The position numbers and the translations under genes were made by a program. 64,000 nt of DNA, from assembly GCF_000315625.1 (NCBI RefSeq), contig NW_005434628.1:164606-228605 (forward strand). The letters are read 5' to 3'. The notes under the pieces were generated by a model. That model made no database searches. It saw only the letters and a program-made list of their open reading frames with translations, and had not been told where the DNA came from. Positions 22,131 to 32,880 of the stretch are shown piece by piece. Positions within the stretch are counted from its first letter, which is position 1. Each line of letters opens with the position of its first letter. Source of the DNA: Guillardia theta CCMP2712. Taxonomy: Eukaryota > Cryptophyceae > Pyrenomonadales > Geminigeraceae.

Positions 22131-22371
22131 GTTGTTGTATCGATATCAATCTCATTCATTGTTGTTGTATCGACATCAATCTCATTCGTTGTTGTTGTAT
22201 CGACATCAATCTCATTCGTTGTTGTTGTATCGGCATCAATCTCATTCGTTGTTGTTGTATCGGCATCAATCTCATTCGTTGTTGTTGTATCGATATCAAT
22301 CTCATTCGTTGTTGTTGTATCGATATCAATCTCATTCATTGTTGTTGTATCGGCATCAATCTCATTCATCG
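22131..22371. repeat. 30-bp minisatellite, eight copies
   Basis: Eight tandem 30-bp units of the form GTTGTTGTATCGRYATCAAT plus CTCATTCRTT, differing only at a few Y/R positions (GATATC, GACATC or GGCATC). It lies about 190 bp downstream of the recombinase relic. Both strands stay open across it because 30 is a multiple of three. It is not a CRISPR array: there are no unique spacers and this is a eukaryote. Confidence 0.95.
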
Positions 22372-22383
22372 CCTACTTGAATC

Positions 22384-22671
22384 ATGCAGCAAACCTTGCT
22401 CATGCATGTTGCCAATCTGGCTCCCTTTTTAAATAATCTTTCAGGTAATATTTCAAATGTGCCTTATGATTTTCAATACTCGACCAATTTTCAGTCAAAT
22501 GTAGAGGCGCAATTCCAGGCAGAGATGGAGCAGGCGGAGGAGGTGGAGCAGGCGGAGGAGGAGGAGCAGAGCAGCAAGAGCAGGAGCAGAGGATCAGGAG
22601 GAGCAGAAGACGTAGCAACAGGCAGGACAGAGAAACAAGCTCGCAAGGCTCAAACGGATAGTTTCGATTGA
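22384..22671 (+). CDS. Unassigned open frame, 95 aa, doubtful
   Basis: A frame starting MQQTLLMHVANLAPFLNNLS and ending in a Glu/Gln-rich tail. The AT-rich start overlaps a possible GTAATA splice donor, and the tail comes from a GGAGGAGCA repeat. There is no homology I recognise. It is listed because nothing else is evident between the minisatellite and 22.87 kb. Confidence 0.2.
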   Translation: MQQTLLMHVANLAPFLNNLSGNISNVPYDFQYSTNFQSNVEAQFQAEMEQAEEVEQAEEEEQSSKSRSRGSGGAEDVATGRTEKQARKAQTDSFD

Positions 22672-22868
22672 CAAGGAACAAATCAGAGGTAGCGATAAGC
22701 ATCGTGAGAGCAGCGTTGGTAGACCCTGCGAAGAACGTCTGAAAGCAGAGGCATGACGGGCTGGTAAGAATGTTAGACAGCCAACCGAGTTTCTTGCGCG
22801 CTTGCAACGATGGCTTCTGAGTTCGTTTGTCTTGTAGCGAACCATGTGAACCTACGGAATGGAAGCCC

Positions 22869-23120
22869 ATGCAGGATTTGCGAATGGGCGTAAACTTCTC
22901 CTCTTCACTTGCCGTGCTTGTCTTCCTCTGCTCCCTCCTCTTGCCCTTCGAAGCCGTATCAAATGCCCAGCAGCTTGAAGGAGCGACCGCTGGTGAGCGG
23001 GCCGTCACAAGATTGCTCAATCACGCCGATCAACGTTGCCCTGCCTTGTCCAGTGCGAAGTCTGACCAGCACCAGCAGGCGAACTGCTTCAGAGCAGCCA
23101 TTCTCTCCTGCCGAGTGTAG
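22869..23120 (+). CDS. Candidate small secreted protein or signal-peptide exon
   Basis: An 83-codon frame beginning MQDLRMGVNFSSSLAVLVFL with a strong hydrophobic core and a plausible cleavage after VSNA. The mature part has four Cys. It could be a complete small secreted protein, or the first exon of the EsV-1-7 gene just downstream, although that family is not usually secreted. I recognise no family. Confidence 0.35.
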   Translation: MQDLRMGVNFSSSLAVLVFLCSLLLPFEAVSNAQQLEGATAGERAVTRLLNHADQRCPALSSAKSDQHQQANCFRAAILSCRV

Positions 23121-23461
23121 TGAAAGGCCCGTGCTCTCGGGTTGACCCTCGCAGCCATCTTGCAATCTCTTGTCATGCCTCCAACCTCAGCAGCCCTGTG
23201 ACCCAGAACGTCACTCGTGGTGCAGCGAAGTGGGAGGAGACCTTTGTTGTGATGAATCCGTGCAGCTGCATCGCGATTGGTGTCTGTTGGAGCTCAACGA
23301 GCAGCGCCTAGTTCAACCTCGACGGCTTCAGGTCTATCAGTTTTTCACCTGCATGGTTTACCACGCTCATCAAGAACGTTTCAGGCTCAAGTCAACCCCC
23401 GGGTGCAGGGAATGCAAGTAATGAAGAGCAAGTATCTCGCGTGAGACTCTCTCATGCAGAC

Positions 23462-24479
23462 ACTTGCGCTCCTCTGAAACCTGTCGGTCGGTTGCCAGAG
23501 GAAAGAAACCGCTTCCCAGACATGTCGATACCCCGAAGGTTGCACGCTCAGAGCCTCTTTCGGCCCTCAAGGTAAGTTGTGCCAAGTATGCTATCTTGTA
23601 CGCCCAGTGAGGTCTTGACACAGGCTGTGTGCCTCTGTCCTGCCACAAGCACAGGCAGGCAGGATTCGTGAACTTGAACTGTGCGCGGTGAGAGCTCCTA
23701 GTGTTGCGATGCCTCGGCTGACGCCGCACGGCTCAGCTGCTGCGAACCGGGTTGCTCAAGTACAGCATCCTACGGCACAGAACAAAGTAGGAAGATGATC
23801 CATTGTTCAAAGCACAGGAAGAAAGGCGAGACCTGCCTCCGGACGCACCTCTGTCAACACAGAAGCGGGTCCCCTCCGCCTCACCTGCTCTCTTCCATCG
23901 AAATGAACTCGCTGCGATCTCCAGATGCCTTCGGCGTGGGACCTTCATACAGCTGCTGCATCCTACAGGCAACGTCACTCAGGCAACTGGTACCCGACTG
24001 CTCCCTACCAGTCGAGAGCGTGCTGATGGTGCTGGTGCAGAGAAAATGTACTTCTGCTCCCTGCATCGTCCAGCCGGCATCGGCTGGCAGTTTGGAGTGG
24101 GAAGGTCTGTATGGACACTGGCACTTCGGGAACCGAACTTATTCATGCCTGCAGCATGTGTCAGGAGTCTGGATGCATCAAGCACGCCTCCTTCGGAGTG
24201 CCTGGGAGCAAGAAGGTTTGCAGGCGGTGGCTGTTGACTTGGTGCCAGTGATGATCCGTGAACATTTCAGGCTCTGTATTGCGTCTTACACAAGAAACAG
24301 AGTCATTCCAACGTGAAGAATCGAAGGTTCACAAACAGATCGGTCTACTTGACATGACCAAGTGCAGGTGCACTGCCGAAGGATGTCATTCCCTGGCGAC
24401 TTATGGAGAGATAGGTCATGGTCCGACTACATGCTACAGGCACCGGGATGAAACACATGTCAGATTCAAACGTGGTTGA
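23462..24479 (+). CDS. EsV-1-7 Cys/His repeat protein (N-terminus unresolved)
   Basis: Spliced frames give successive EsV-1-7-type units, the C-x4-C ... ASFG/ATYG ... C-x2-H pattern first seen in an Ectocarpus virus protein and in the brown-algal IMMEDIATE UPRIGHT regulator. Unit 1: CRYPEGCTLRASFGPQG spliced to CVPLSCHKHRQAGFVNLNC (introns about 23574-23625 and 23695-23738). Unit 2: CCEPGCSSTASYGTEQSRKM then IHCSKHRKKGE. Unit 3: CQESGCIKHASFGVPGSKK spliced to ALYCVLHKKQSHSNVKNR. Unit 4: CTAEGCHSLATYGEIGHGP then TTCYRHRDE, reached by a 43-nt intron (about 24330-24372), with the stop at 24477-24479. Phases agree at each junction. The Cys and His residues probably bind zinc. EsV-1-7 proteins are implicated in developmental regulation in brown algae. 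The first exons upstream of about 23.46 kb are unclear. Confidence 0.7.
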
Positions 24480-24608
24480 GTACAATAGAAGCAATCATCA
24501 TGCCCTATGAAAATGTGATGTTAAATTTGAAATATGAGATCAGTGGACTCTTGGAATGTTCTCAAAAAAATTTATTGAATTTGCAACGACTAGACTTACA
24601 CAACGCGT

Positions 24609-25904
24609 TTACTTGCCGAGGATCTCCATGGCAGTCTTCTTCTCATCCGTCAACTCCTGCTCGGTGGCCTTCATCTTCTCCTTGGAGAAATCGTCGATCT
24701 CAAGACCCTCCTTGATAGTCCACTTGCCGTTGCTGTGAAAAACCAAGTTACACACAGGTCGAGCTACATGTCAATGTCTGTTACCTGCAAGAGACAGGGA
24801 AGGAATAAATAAGGCCATCAGCCACGCCATACTTGTTGCCAGTGGAGTCGACAGCCATGGACACGAACTGTCCAGCGGGAGTTCCGAGGAACCAGTCGTG
24901 CATGTGGTCGGAGATGGCCTGGGCAGCAGAGAGGGCAGAGGAGAGCTTGCGGGCAGCGATGATGGCAGCTCCTCTCTTCTGGATGCAGGGGATGAACTCG
25001 TTCTTGTACCACTCGTCGTTGTTGACGACCTCCTTGGCCTTCTTGCCTGCAGTGAAATGTGAGCACGAGGAGGAGCTAACAAGATTGTCCTTCACCGTTG
25101 ATGGTGGCAGCGTTGATGTCAGGGTACTGGGTGGAGGAGTGGTTGCCCCAGATGATGGAGTTCTGCACCTGCTCGACGGGAACGGAGGCCTTGATGGCAA
25201 GCTGGGCAATAGCACGGTTGTGGTCCAGACGGGTGAGAGCAGAGAAGTTCTCTGAGAAGACGAGGATCAGTGCCATCTCAACGCTAGCAAGGGGGAAGGA
25301 ATTCGAAGGAAGGAGCAGGATGAAAGAGCATGGTTCACTTACCCCTGGGGATGTTGGGGGCGCACTCGGCAGCGATCAAGCAGTTGGTGTTGGCAGGGTT
25401 TCCGACAACCAAAACCTTGACAGTCTTGCTAGCAACGGTGTTGAGCAACTCTCCCTGGCAGTCAACAGTCATAACAACTCAAACTTGGTGTTGCCTTTGC
25501 TAGATCACCTGCTCCTTGAAGATACCGCAGTTCTTCTCGAGGAGATCCTTGCGCTCCATACCGTCCTTGCGGGGGAAGGCTCCGAGCATGATCACGGCAT
25601 CAGCTCCAGTGAAGGCAACCTGAGCAGCCAGAATTCAGATTATGCATGTGAAAACGCGCTACTGGGTCACCTTGGCGTCTCCGGTGCAGACGACACCCTT
25701 GAGGAGAGGGTAGGTGGCATCCTCGAGCTCCATCTTGACTCCGTTGAGGGCGGTCTGAACTCCCTCGATGTTGAGATCAAGAAGGTGGAGCTTGACGGGC
25801 TGGTCGGGACCGAAGGTCTTGCCAGAGCACAAGTGGGGGAGGAGAGCATAGCCAATCTGGCCAGCGGCTCCGGTGATGCAGACAGTCATAACAGGCTTAG
25901 ACAT
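24609..25904 (-). CDS. Malate dehydrogenase, cytosolic MDH1 type
   Basis: Six exons (25671-25904, 25509-25619, 25343-25455, 25096-25251, 24785-25045, 24609-24732) total 999 nt, i.e. 332 aa, the usual length of cytosolic MDH. The NAD-binding loop [15 protein letters not shown] is at residue about 9. NPANTN-region equivalents and the catalytic Asp in [10 protein letters not shown] and His in [13 protein letters not shown] are present. The C-terminus is [12 protein letters not shown] with no peroxisomal tripeptide. It interconverts malate and oxaloacetate with [13 protein letters not shown] starts directly at the enzyme core, so no targeting extension is seen and a cytosolic location is likely. 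All introns are GT-AG. Its 3' end faces the EsV-1-7 gene 129 bp away. Confidence 0.97.
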
Positions 25905-27122
25905 GGTTTCGGAAACTGAAACAACATGAGTCAAGATCAAAAGCGATGAATAGTTTGAAGTGAGCAAAAAATGATATCGAAGCTCGATTGTTGCGATGGA
26001 GGAGAGTTCATATAATCAGGAAGAGAGTGTAACTATCACTTCACACGATTTGAGAAAAGCGAGATGCAATCAAAAAGCAATAAAACCAAAATGAGACACC
26101 TCAAATGAACAAGTTATTATTGCAGATTGGCACCAAGATTGCTCCAACGAGACCAGCGAACATATCAAATCAGTATGTCAGCAATCGGCAAACCAACAAA
26201 GTCAACACTGTTCCGAAATCCGCGATTTCACGGAGGTCCAAGTCATTTCACAACAGAGGCGGGAATGGGCTGAGAAGAAGAGATCGAGGAGAGAGGAACA
26301 TCTAGTGGAGGGGCGGGGAGAGCATGGAGGGAGCGCAGAACGAATCAGTGCTCTATCAGTTTGCAAGGGAGTAGTGTCCGGCATACAGCGAGGAGAGGAC
26401 GCGTGGCGACTCGTTTTAAAATTAAAATCTACGCCTCCCCCCCGTGTACCAGTAAAAGCTAAAACAGTTTTCTTAAAAAGTCATCCACGTCATGATCAGT
26501 ACAGATTTGTTACCGTGAAGAGGATTTCAATATTGAAGAGTTTTAAATATATATATCTGTAGCACAAATTCCTTTCTAGGTACAATCTCTCCTTTCCAGG
26601 GGGTGAGAAACAGCTTATATGTGTCACCTCTACACCCACCCTTCTGATAGTCTTTGCCCCTATCATTGACGGGTCTAGTAGAGCAAAGAGTCGTGGGTTA
26701 GAAATGATGTGTGCAACGGTACAACAAGCCTGATAGCAAATATTAAAAATAATTATAAATTCTATTGGGATTGCAAGAATATCCAAATCTCTGAAGAACA
26801 AATATAATAAAGTTTTGATGCTCAGGTACAACACAGTACAACCACATTTCTGTATTTAGGTTATCTTGGCAGGATTTTTGGATTTGGACACAATTGAGAA
26901 TTAACAATCTTGAAATATGAAGATCAATTTACAAATTATGTCAATAAAATTTCAAAATTAAAATGCCAATATCTGCTGGAACAGAGTTCTTGCGCCCCTT
27001 TCTGCTTCAACGTGTAACAAAAAAACAAAGAAAACAAAAAAAGAATGTGTAAAATGTTTTTTTCTTGTGGCCGATCATCCGGTCTTCCAGCATGCGCGGA
27101 TCCTTTTCTGTGTTGTACCACC
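25905..27122. other. Divergent intergenic spacer with GTACC-rich segment
   Basis: Non-coding, AT-rich DNA between MDH (-) and the glycosyltransferase (+). About 26430-26660 repeats the vocabulary seen at 7.9-8.6 and 51.8-52.4 kb (CCCCCCGTGTACC, GGGGGTGAGA, CACCTCTACACCCACCC). The remainder, 26660-27040, is AT-rich with no element I can name. Confidence 0.5.
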
Positions 27123-29648
27123 ATGTCATGGTGGACCAGTATAGGGCGAGCATGGCTGGTGGCGGCCGTCGTTGCGACGATGCTAGCAGGGGGAGCAACA
27201 AGAGGAGGAGGGAGAGAAAGCAGGAGAAAAGATGATAGGTATGCATTGGTCGAGGAGAGCTGGGACATGTCCTGTCTTGGCCCGTGGGGGTACGAGGGTA
27301 ACAATGGTGGCAGAAACGGGAGCACTAAGGACCGATGCACCGAGGGGCTGGCGCTTCATGGGAGGGGACAGTGGGGACGAGCACTTGAGGTTGGAACGTC
27401 TGATCTTCGTGAGCAGCCTCTGAGCCATCGCTGCGGACAGGTGTTCGCAAGCGCAGTCGGAGACGCCCTGTCAAAGGGGCTCGCCGGGAGCGACGAGTAC
27501 CTGGTGGCAGCAGACTGCATCTTTGGAGCATCTCTCTCGCTCAACACTCTGGGTGAAAAGGGAGCCTCTCTGGCTTCATTCCGACTTTCTCAAAGGCTTC
27601 TGAAAGATACAGCCTTGGTTATCCCTTGCCTTGCCTGGTTTCTTCGTTTTACTGGTACTTGCAGGCCAAGGACTCGAAGCACGCTTCGGATTCCAACATG
27701 CAGACCTGCCGTGACATCTCATCGAGCAAGTCGAGCGATCCTTACATGGTGTGTGTAGACTGCACAACACCCTCGTACTGAACATGCTGCCAGTCGTGCG
27801 ATACTTTCCGATCTTTTGCGGATCTCCTGCACGACGCCCTGGATGGAGTAAACTGTCGGTTTCACCCTCAAGATGTCTTCGAGGTCAGTTGCAGCGAACA
27901 GATCCTCCTGGCAGAATCTGTGTCTTCTACTGCCACATCCAAGTTGCTGGCTGACGAGGGTCTTGATCGTGTCTTCAGGGTGCGGTGGTGTACGTGAACG
28001 CCCTGCTTCTTGAGGACTTCTTCGTGAACAAACATCCCTTCATCCGCAATAGATACATCCTTGTTACACACTGCAGGTCTTCCTTGTGCTGCCCCTTGGT
28101 GAACGGCTCACTCCTTGCCGTAGTGACGCAGGAGCACCGGGAGCGTTCGACGTGTACCTCGACGATCCGTAATGAAGTCAATGGGGGCGATTGTTCGTTC
28201 TCAAAGTGCACCATAGGCGCATCATCGCTTGGTTCGCACAGAACCCTGACCTCTCACATCATCAGAAGCTGCATCCGCTACCGATTGGTTGACAAGCTCT
28301 GCCGACAAGTGTCGGATCGCTCACTGGCTGTGCATGCAGGTCTGGCAAACCGCCAGTATCCCCATGGAGACATAGAGGCGGTAAGGGCTGCTCCTTGCGG
28401 TGTTTCATCCTGGTCAAGTTTGCGGCTCGTCGCAGGTCTCGCGCGTCCGCAGACAATATGCTGATGGTCAGAAAACCGGTGAGGGGGGATGAGGTTGGAG
28501 AGAGTACAGTGAGATGAAGTGTCAGGGTGGTTGTACGTGAACATCAACGAGCAGACGAGTGGGGATAGGAAACGAGCTTTGCAAAGTACAATTCTTGACA
28601 ATCTTTCTCTCTCCTCCTCCGCCCCATTGGTCCCTCCTTCCCCTCCCCCTCCCTTTTCTCCTTGTACTTTTGACAACATCCTCTCCTCTCCTCATCTCAC
28701 CACCATGTTGTAGTCCTCAAGGGGAAATCATTCGTGACGCTGGCTTCCAACTTGCCTTACGAGGAGTATCTGCGGGATCTAGCAAGGTGCGGCAGCTTTC
28801 ATAGATGCCATCTCTCCTTTCCTTGACGCGCCTGATGCGATGAGCGCAGGCACAGATTCGTTTTATGCCCTGCAGGCAACGGCCTAGACACGCACAGTAA
28901 GAAGAGATTGGAGGGCGAACGGGGCAGAGGAGTTTTTGTTATGTGTATGTGTGTGTGAGGGGGGGGGGGTGAGGACAAGAAGGTTCGGGCGGTTTGCCAG
29001 AATTATGTAAGATAATGGTCAGGGACATGGGAATCGTTGCTAATGGGCTCTGTGCCGATCGTGGCAAGCTCTCCGATGGATTCGCTTTTCCGTTTTCTCC
29101 CGGTGAGGAGGGAAAATCTCACCGTCGCTCCTGACCCCCCGCAAAGGTTCTGATTGTGGATGATTGGGATGAGATCACCTTGAATCTGCTCGAATCAAGT
29201 CTGCCTTGCCTCCCGTGCTCGCAGCTCACAGATCTTGACGGTGCTGTCAGGTTGGGAGAAAATCTCGTCTGCTATAGCACAAGGTATCCGTACCTGTGCC
29301 TTGCTCTCTTGAAACTGTTCTGACGTTCCTCCCCTTTTTCTCCTCTGTTCTGAATCCCTCGTCCCTTCTCCTCCTCTTCCTTCTCTCGCTCTTCGTATCC
29401 ACAACGCCCTCACCACCCGCAGTCAGCAACAAGGTAGAGAATGATGGTCAAGAATCTGCATCGCTCACCCTGAGCAGGAGGCCCGTGATCGACCCGAGGG
29501 CTTCTTCGACTTCGCCCCACTCTTTGCAGGTGATCCTGTAAAACGGATAGCAGTGCCGCTGTTCTCATCTTCATATGCAGACTACTGGTCAGCCGCTTTC
29601 AGAAATGGAGCCCCAGAACACGCGATGGGATTGAGCCCACAGAGCTAA
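27123..29648 (+). CDS. Type II membrane glycosyltransferase (exostosin-like fold)
   Basis: The N-terminal exon MSWWTSIGRAWLVAAVVATM is a signal anchor. Later exons carry SCDTFRSFADLLHDALDG, GAVVYVNALLLEDFFVNKHP, YILVTH, APGAFDVYLDD spliced to RIIAWFAQNPDLSHHQ, LHPLPIGLANRQYPHGD (junction across a 70-nt intron), KSFVTLASNLPYEEYLRDLA, FVLCPAGNGLDTHR, VLIVDDWDEIT, and a C-terminal FFDFAPLFADYWSAAF exon pair with the stop at 29646-29648. The series YILVTH ... WFAQN ... PIGLANR ... PAGNGLDTHR is typical of a GT-B, exostosin/fucosyltransferase-like family common in algae and oomycetes. A Golgi transferase is likely, and donor and acceptor are unknown. Exons between 27.24 and 27.66 kb are not settled. 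An upstream in-frame Met at 27045 is possible. Confidence 0.7.
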
Positions 29649-29859
29649 TCTCTTCTTCTTCCTCTGCCACCTTAAAGTTCCATCCACCCCAGCCCGATGG
29701 CATTTTCTCCATCCTCAGGATGTCATGCTGGGCTAGAGGCTGTATCATAGTGATAACAATCGCCGGTTTGTTGTCAGACCTCCTAACGACGTGTGTCAGT
29801 CTTGCTATTAGCAAACTTTTATTGTCCATAAACGATTCAATCAGACTGAGTCTTGTACG

Positions 29860-30045
29860 ACTTTACCGTCAGTGACTCGTACGGACAGCCGCCAGACATT
29901 TGCAAACGGACCCTGACTGCCCGGAATTTCACCCGGGCTCCGGTCACTGTCGGAACTAGCCGCCGGCCCGGGGCCTCCGAGTGACTTCAGCCGGCCCCCG
30001 CAGCTGAGCCGCTGGCACTCAGGACTGCCTCGGAGTTTGTCTTAT
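29860..30045. promoter_or_regulatory. GC-rich island 5' of the plastid NTF2-like gene
   Basis: A GC-rich block with CAGTGACTC, CGGTCACTG, CCGCCGGCCCGGGG and GAGTGACTTC words. It ends 45 bp before the start codon at 30090 and belongs to the same sequence type as the islands at 3.05, 6.2, 44.6, 45.4 and 52.5 kb. A promoter function is inferred. Confidence 0.45.
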
Positions 30046-30089
30046 CTTTGTGGCTATGGGGCTATTGCCCAGTCACATCTAAAGGGAGA

Positions 30090-31176
30090 ATGGCGCCGCG
30101 CCCAATGGCGGCGCTGGCAGCTGGGCTTCTGTTGGCGATGGCGCAGGAGTGTGCAGGCTTCAGTGGAGGAGCCATGGCTCCTCTTGGTTGTAGTGCAGGT
30201 GTGAGGAGAGAAGCGAAAAGAATGCCTCCATGGCTCATGGCTTTGCAGGTTTGCGATCAGCAAGGATGGAGATGGGAGCGGCGAACGCAGGGAAGGGATG
30301 CGAACGGAGGAAATTTCTGCAGACGACCTTGGTGAACGCCGGATTCACACTTGCAGGGTTTGCCAGCAAGGTAAGCAGAAGCCTCAGCGTCCACATGCTT
30401 CCTGAAGGCGCATGCTGACGGCTGAGAGCTGCGGGGGTTGTAAGTGAGGCATGTTGGCAGGTAGGAGCTGAGCAGACCGCAAGGAGTGAGGACAAGAAGC
30501 TGATTGACATCTCGGACGAGGAATTCAAGAGCAAACTCCGGGAGGACGTTGTCAAGAATCAGTTCATGGTTACCCAAAAGTTCGTTTGTGCAGCGCAGAT
30601 TGTAAGATTCAACAGGTGACGGGCGCGCTCACTCGATCTCTGTACGATGAGAAGTGCACATTCACGGACGAGATTGACACTTACACGCTCGAGAAATGGT
30701 GAGAAAGATGATGATGCAAGCCAGGAGGTTGTTGTTGAGGTGTTTGGTTGAAGGATGGATGGAACGGCGAAGCTCTTCCAGAACGATTACAGTGAGCACC
30801 GATCAGCGCAATGTTTCTTTGCTGCTCTTCCTGAGCATATTTTCATTCAGGTAAGATGGAGCTCGACGGAGACATCCAGGTCAATAAGGACGGAGCAACC
30901 TTCAAGTTCAAGGAGCAGCTCATGTTCAACATCCCCATCCTAAAGCCAAAGGTAACTACCACCTTGCATGTACCAGCGGTCAGCGAGGTTTGAAGTGAAT
31001 GTGTGCAGGTGCCATTGACGGGCAAGCTGATCCTGACGAGAGGGAGCGATGGGTTGATCACTAGCTACCGCGAGGTCTGGGACCAGCCTGTGAGAATCTC
31101 TTTCTCTGCTTTTACTAGACATGTGACAACCCCGTGCTAGGTCTGGAAGGTGCTGACCTCCGCGAGTTTCTTTTGA
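30090..31176 (+). CDS. Plastid (thylakoid-lumen) NTF2-like/DUF2358-type protein
   Basis: Eight exons (30090-30198, 30249-30370, 30461-30568, 30616-30698, 30754-30791, 30851-30951, 31009-31089, 31141-31176) total 678 nt, 225 aa. The leader has three parts. A signal peptide, MAALAAGLLLAMAQECAG, comes first. A Phe directly after it (FSGGAMAP) is the mark of cryptophyte and other red-lineage plastid import. A twin-arginine signal, RRKFLQTTLVNAGFTLAGFA, fits Tat export to the lumen. The mature part matches the SnoaL/NTF2-like DUF2358 pattern: NQFMVTGALTRSLYDEKC, an internal LKPKVPLTG and a C-terminal DGLITSYREVWDQPV. Plant relatives are plastid proteins of unknown function, so the biochemical role is open. 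Confidence 0.85.
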
Positions 31177-32880
31177 TGAGCCACTGAGAGTAGAGCTCCA
31201 TGGATGGAGATGATGATGGAGTCTGTATGTGTGAGATGAGATCCTGCACTCTCTTCTTGATCATCAGTTGCTCCTCCCGCATCTGCTGTATCTTAGCCAC
31301 CAGCGCGTCTCTCCCCTGGTCCTCCCGGCGCTCAGCAGGAGAGTTCGCGGCTTGCCGGCAGAGCTTGTCTTTCGAGGCATCACAGTCATGTCTGTCCTCG
31401 CCACGGCCTGACGTCACATCTCCCCGCTGGCTCCTGTAACCCGCAAGCTGGTCGAGCACGTCCCTTGCAAGAGTCTCCCGATGAGACGCCGAGACCGCTG
31501 GGTCTACCCTGTGAACGACTCGACTTGTATAGGCCGGGCTGGTCTGTGGACGATGGCCGAAGTTCTGGGCTGTGACGGTGGTAGAAGAGGTGTTGGAAGG
31601 CTGAATGGAATGATCAGGGTGACTGTGTTTGTCATGCCTGAACTTGGCTTCCTGCTTCTCTTGTAGATCATTCAGGAACTGGAGCCAACCCTGCTTCTCT
31701 TGCAGAGTCTCAGCATAGAAGATACGGACCTGTGCAAGCGGCAGTGAGCAAGATCGAGAAGGAGAAGGAGAAGCAGAAGGAGACATAAACTTTGTAGAAG
31801 ACATTGCAAGAAGAGGAGAAAGAAATAGGAGTGAGGAGAGGAAGGAGGGGGCTAGAGTCTGGGGGCCAGCAGTAGCAGCAGCAGCAGCAGCAGCACCTGA
31901 GGAGACGATTGAGGAGTCTCTCTAGTGACGAGCTTGAACGTCTTCTCATGGTGCGGCAAGAACTCGTTGAACTTGTAGCTGGTGGTCGAGAAGGACACCA
32001 GGTACTCCTCCGACTTTATCAGCCTGTCGCTCATGTCCACCACGTTGAAGATCTTCAGCTCCACGTCCTGGGGGACGTCGGGCTGGTTGGCGGAGGCTCG
32101 ACACCGGAGCACGCAGTCGGGGGTCACGTAGAAGAACTGCTTCCTCCACCGCAAGTCCATGAAGCTCTGAAACCACAGGAAGCCTCGCATAAGCATCGCC
32201 AGCTGCGGGCTCTTGTTCTGTAGCCTCCTGATCTCAATCCCCTGCCTTGCCCTGAGCTCCATCTCCCATCTCTCATCCAGCGGCTGTCCGACCCTCACCA
32301 GCCTCATTCTCTTCCCAAGAGGAGTGGTAGGATCCACATTCCTCACGGGCTTTTTCAGAAAGATTTCAAGCTCATGCCGGAGCTGTTCCTCCCACTCCGC
32401 GATCCTCGACCGATCGTTCTCTTGCAACGTTGCCTCCTCTTCCTTTTCCTCCTCTCCTCCTCTTACTTGGCTGTCTGCGGTCGAGTCCGTATCTTCAGTC
32501 TCATCCTCCGCCAGTTCCGACGTGTCCAGCAACTCATCGTCCAAGTCCGACATGCTCTCTGCCTCCTGCACGGTGCTGACGCTCTCCCCAAGGCTGACTT
32601 CGCTGGTGCCACTCTGAGGAGACGAGCTCCTGATCTCCTTGAGCGTTGAGCTGAGTTGGTCTCTCGAAGAAATCCTCTTCCTCCTCCTCCTGATCTTCTC
32701 CTCCTTCCTAGGAGGTGCTGTGCTCCGGTTCTTGTCTCTTGCCTTGAAGCGCGATGCTGGTACCTGCGCGCTCATTGGACGCGAGCTGAGAAACTCCTGC
32801 GGAGGCTCAGCTGGAGCTAACTTGGCGCTGATGGGCCTTCCCCGATGGATATCCCGCAGCTTCCGCATGAAGCCAGGCAT
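31115..32880 (-). CDS. PH-domain protein, 532 aa
   Basis: Two exons, 31897-32880 and 31115-31729, join in phase 0 (984 + 615 nt). Residues 1-115 are basic and disordered (MPGFMRKLRDIHRGRPIS...), followed by an acidic stretch. A pleckstrin-homology domain begins at RGFLWFQSFMDLRWRKQFFY (residue about 233) and closes after the intron with the Trp-containing helix FYAETLQEKQGWLQFLNDLQ. The rest is Ser/Gln-rich with a short coiled-coil (IQQMREEQLMIKKRVQDLIS). PH domains bind phosphoinositides or proteins, and the partner is unknown. The intron holds a CTG run. The 3' end overlaps the last exon of the convergent plastid gene. Confidence 0.8.

Noticed and set aside
22131-22371. Tandem array that could be mistaken for CRISPR
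   Set aside because: Units abut with no unique spacers and the host is a eukaryote. It is a minisatellite.
22594-23020. Minus-strand frame with a hydrophobic stretch opposite the candidate secreted peptide
   Set aside because: The plus strand carries a better signal peptide. The minus frame ends in a simple-sequence Leu/Cys run.
29599-29829. 76-codon minus-strand frame over the end of the glycosyltransferase gene
   Set aside because: It lies antisense to supported coding exons and has no splice or family support.
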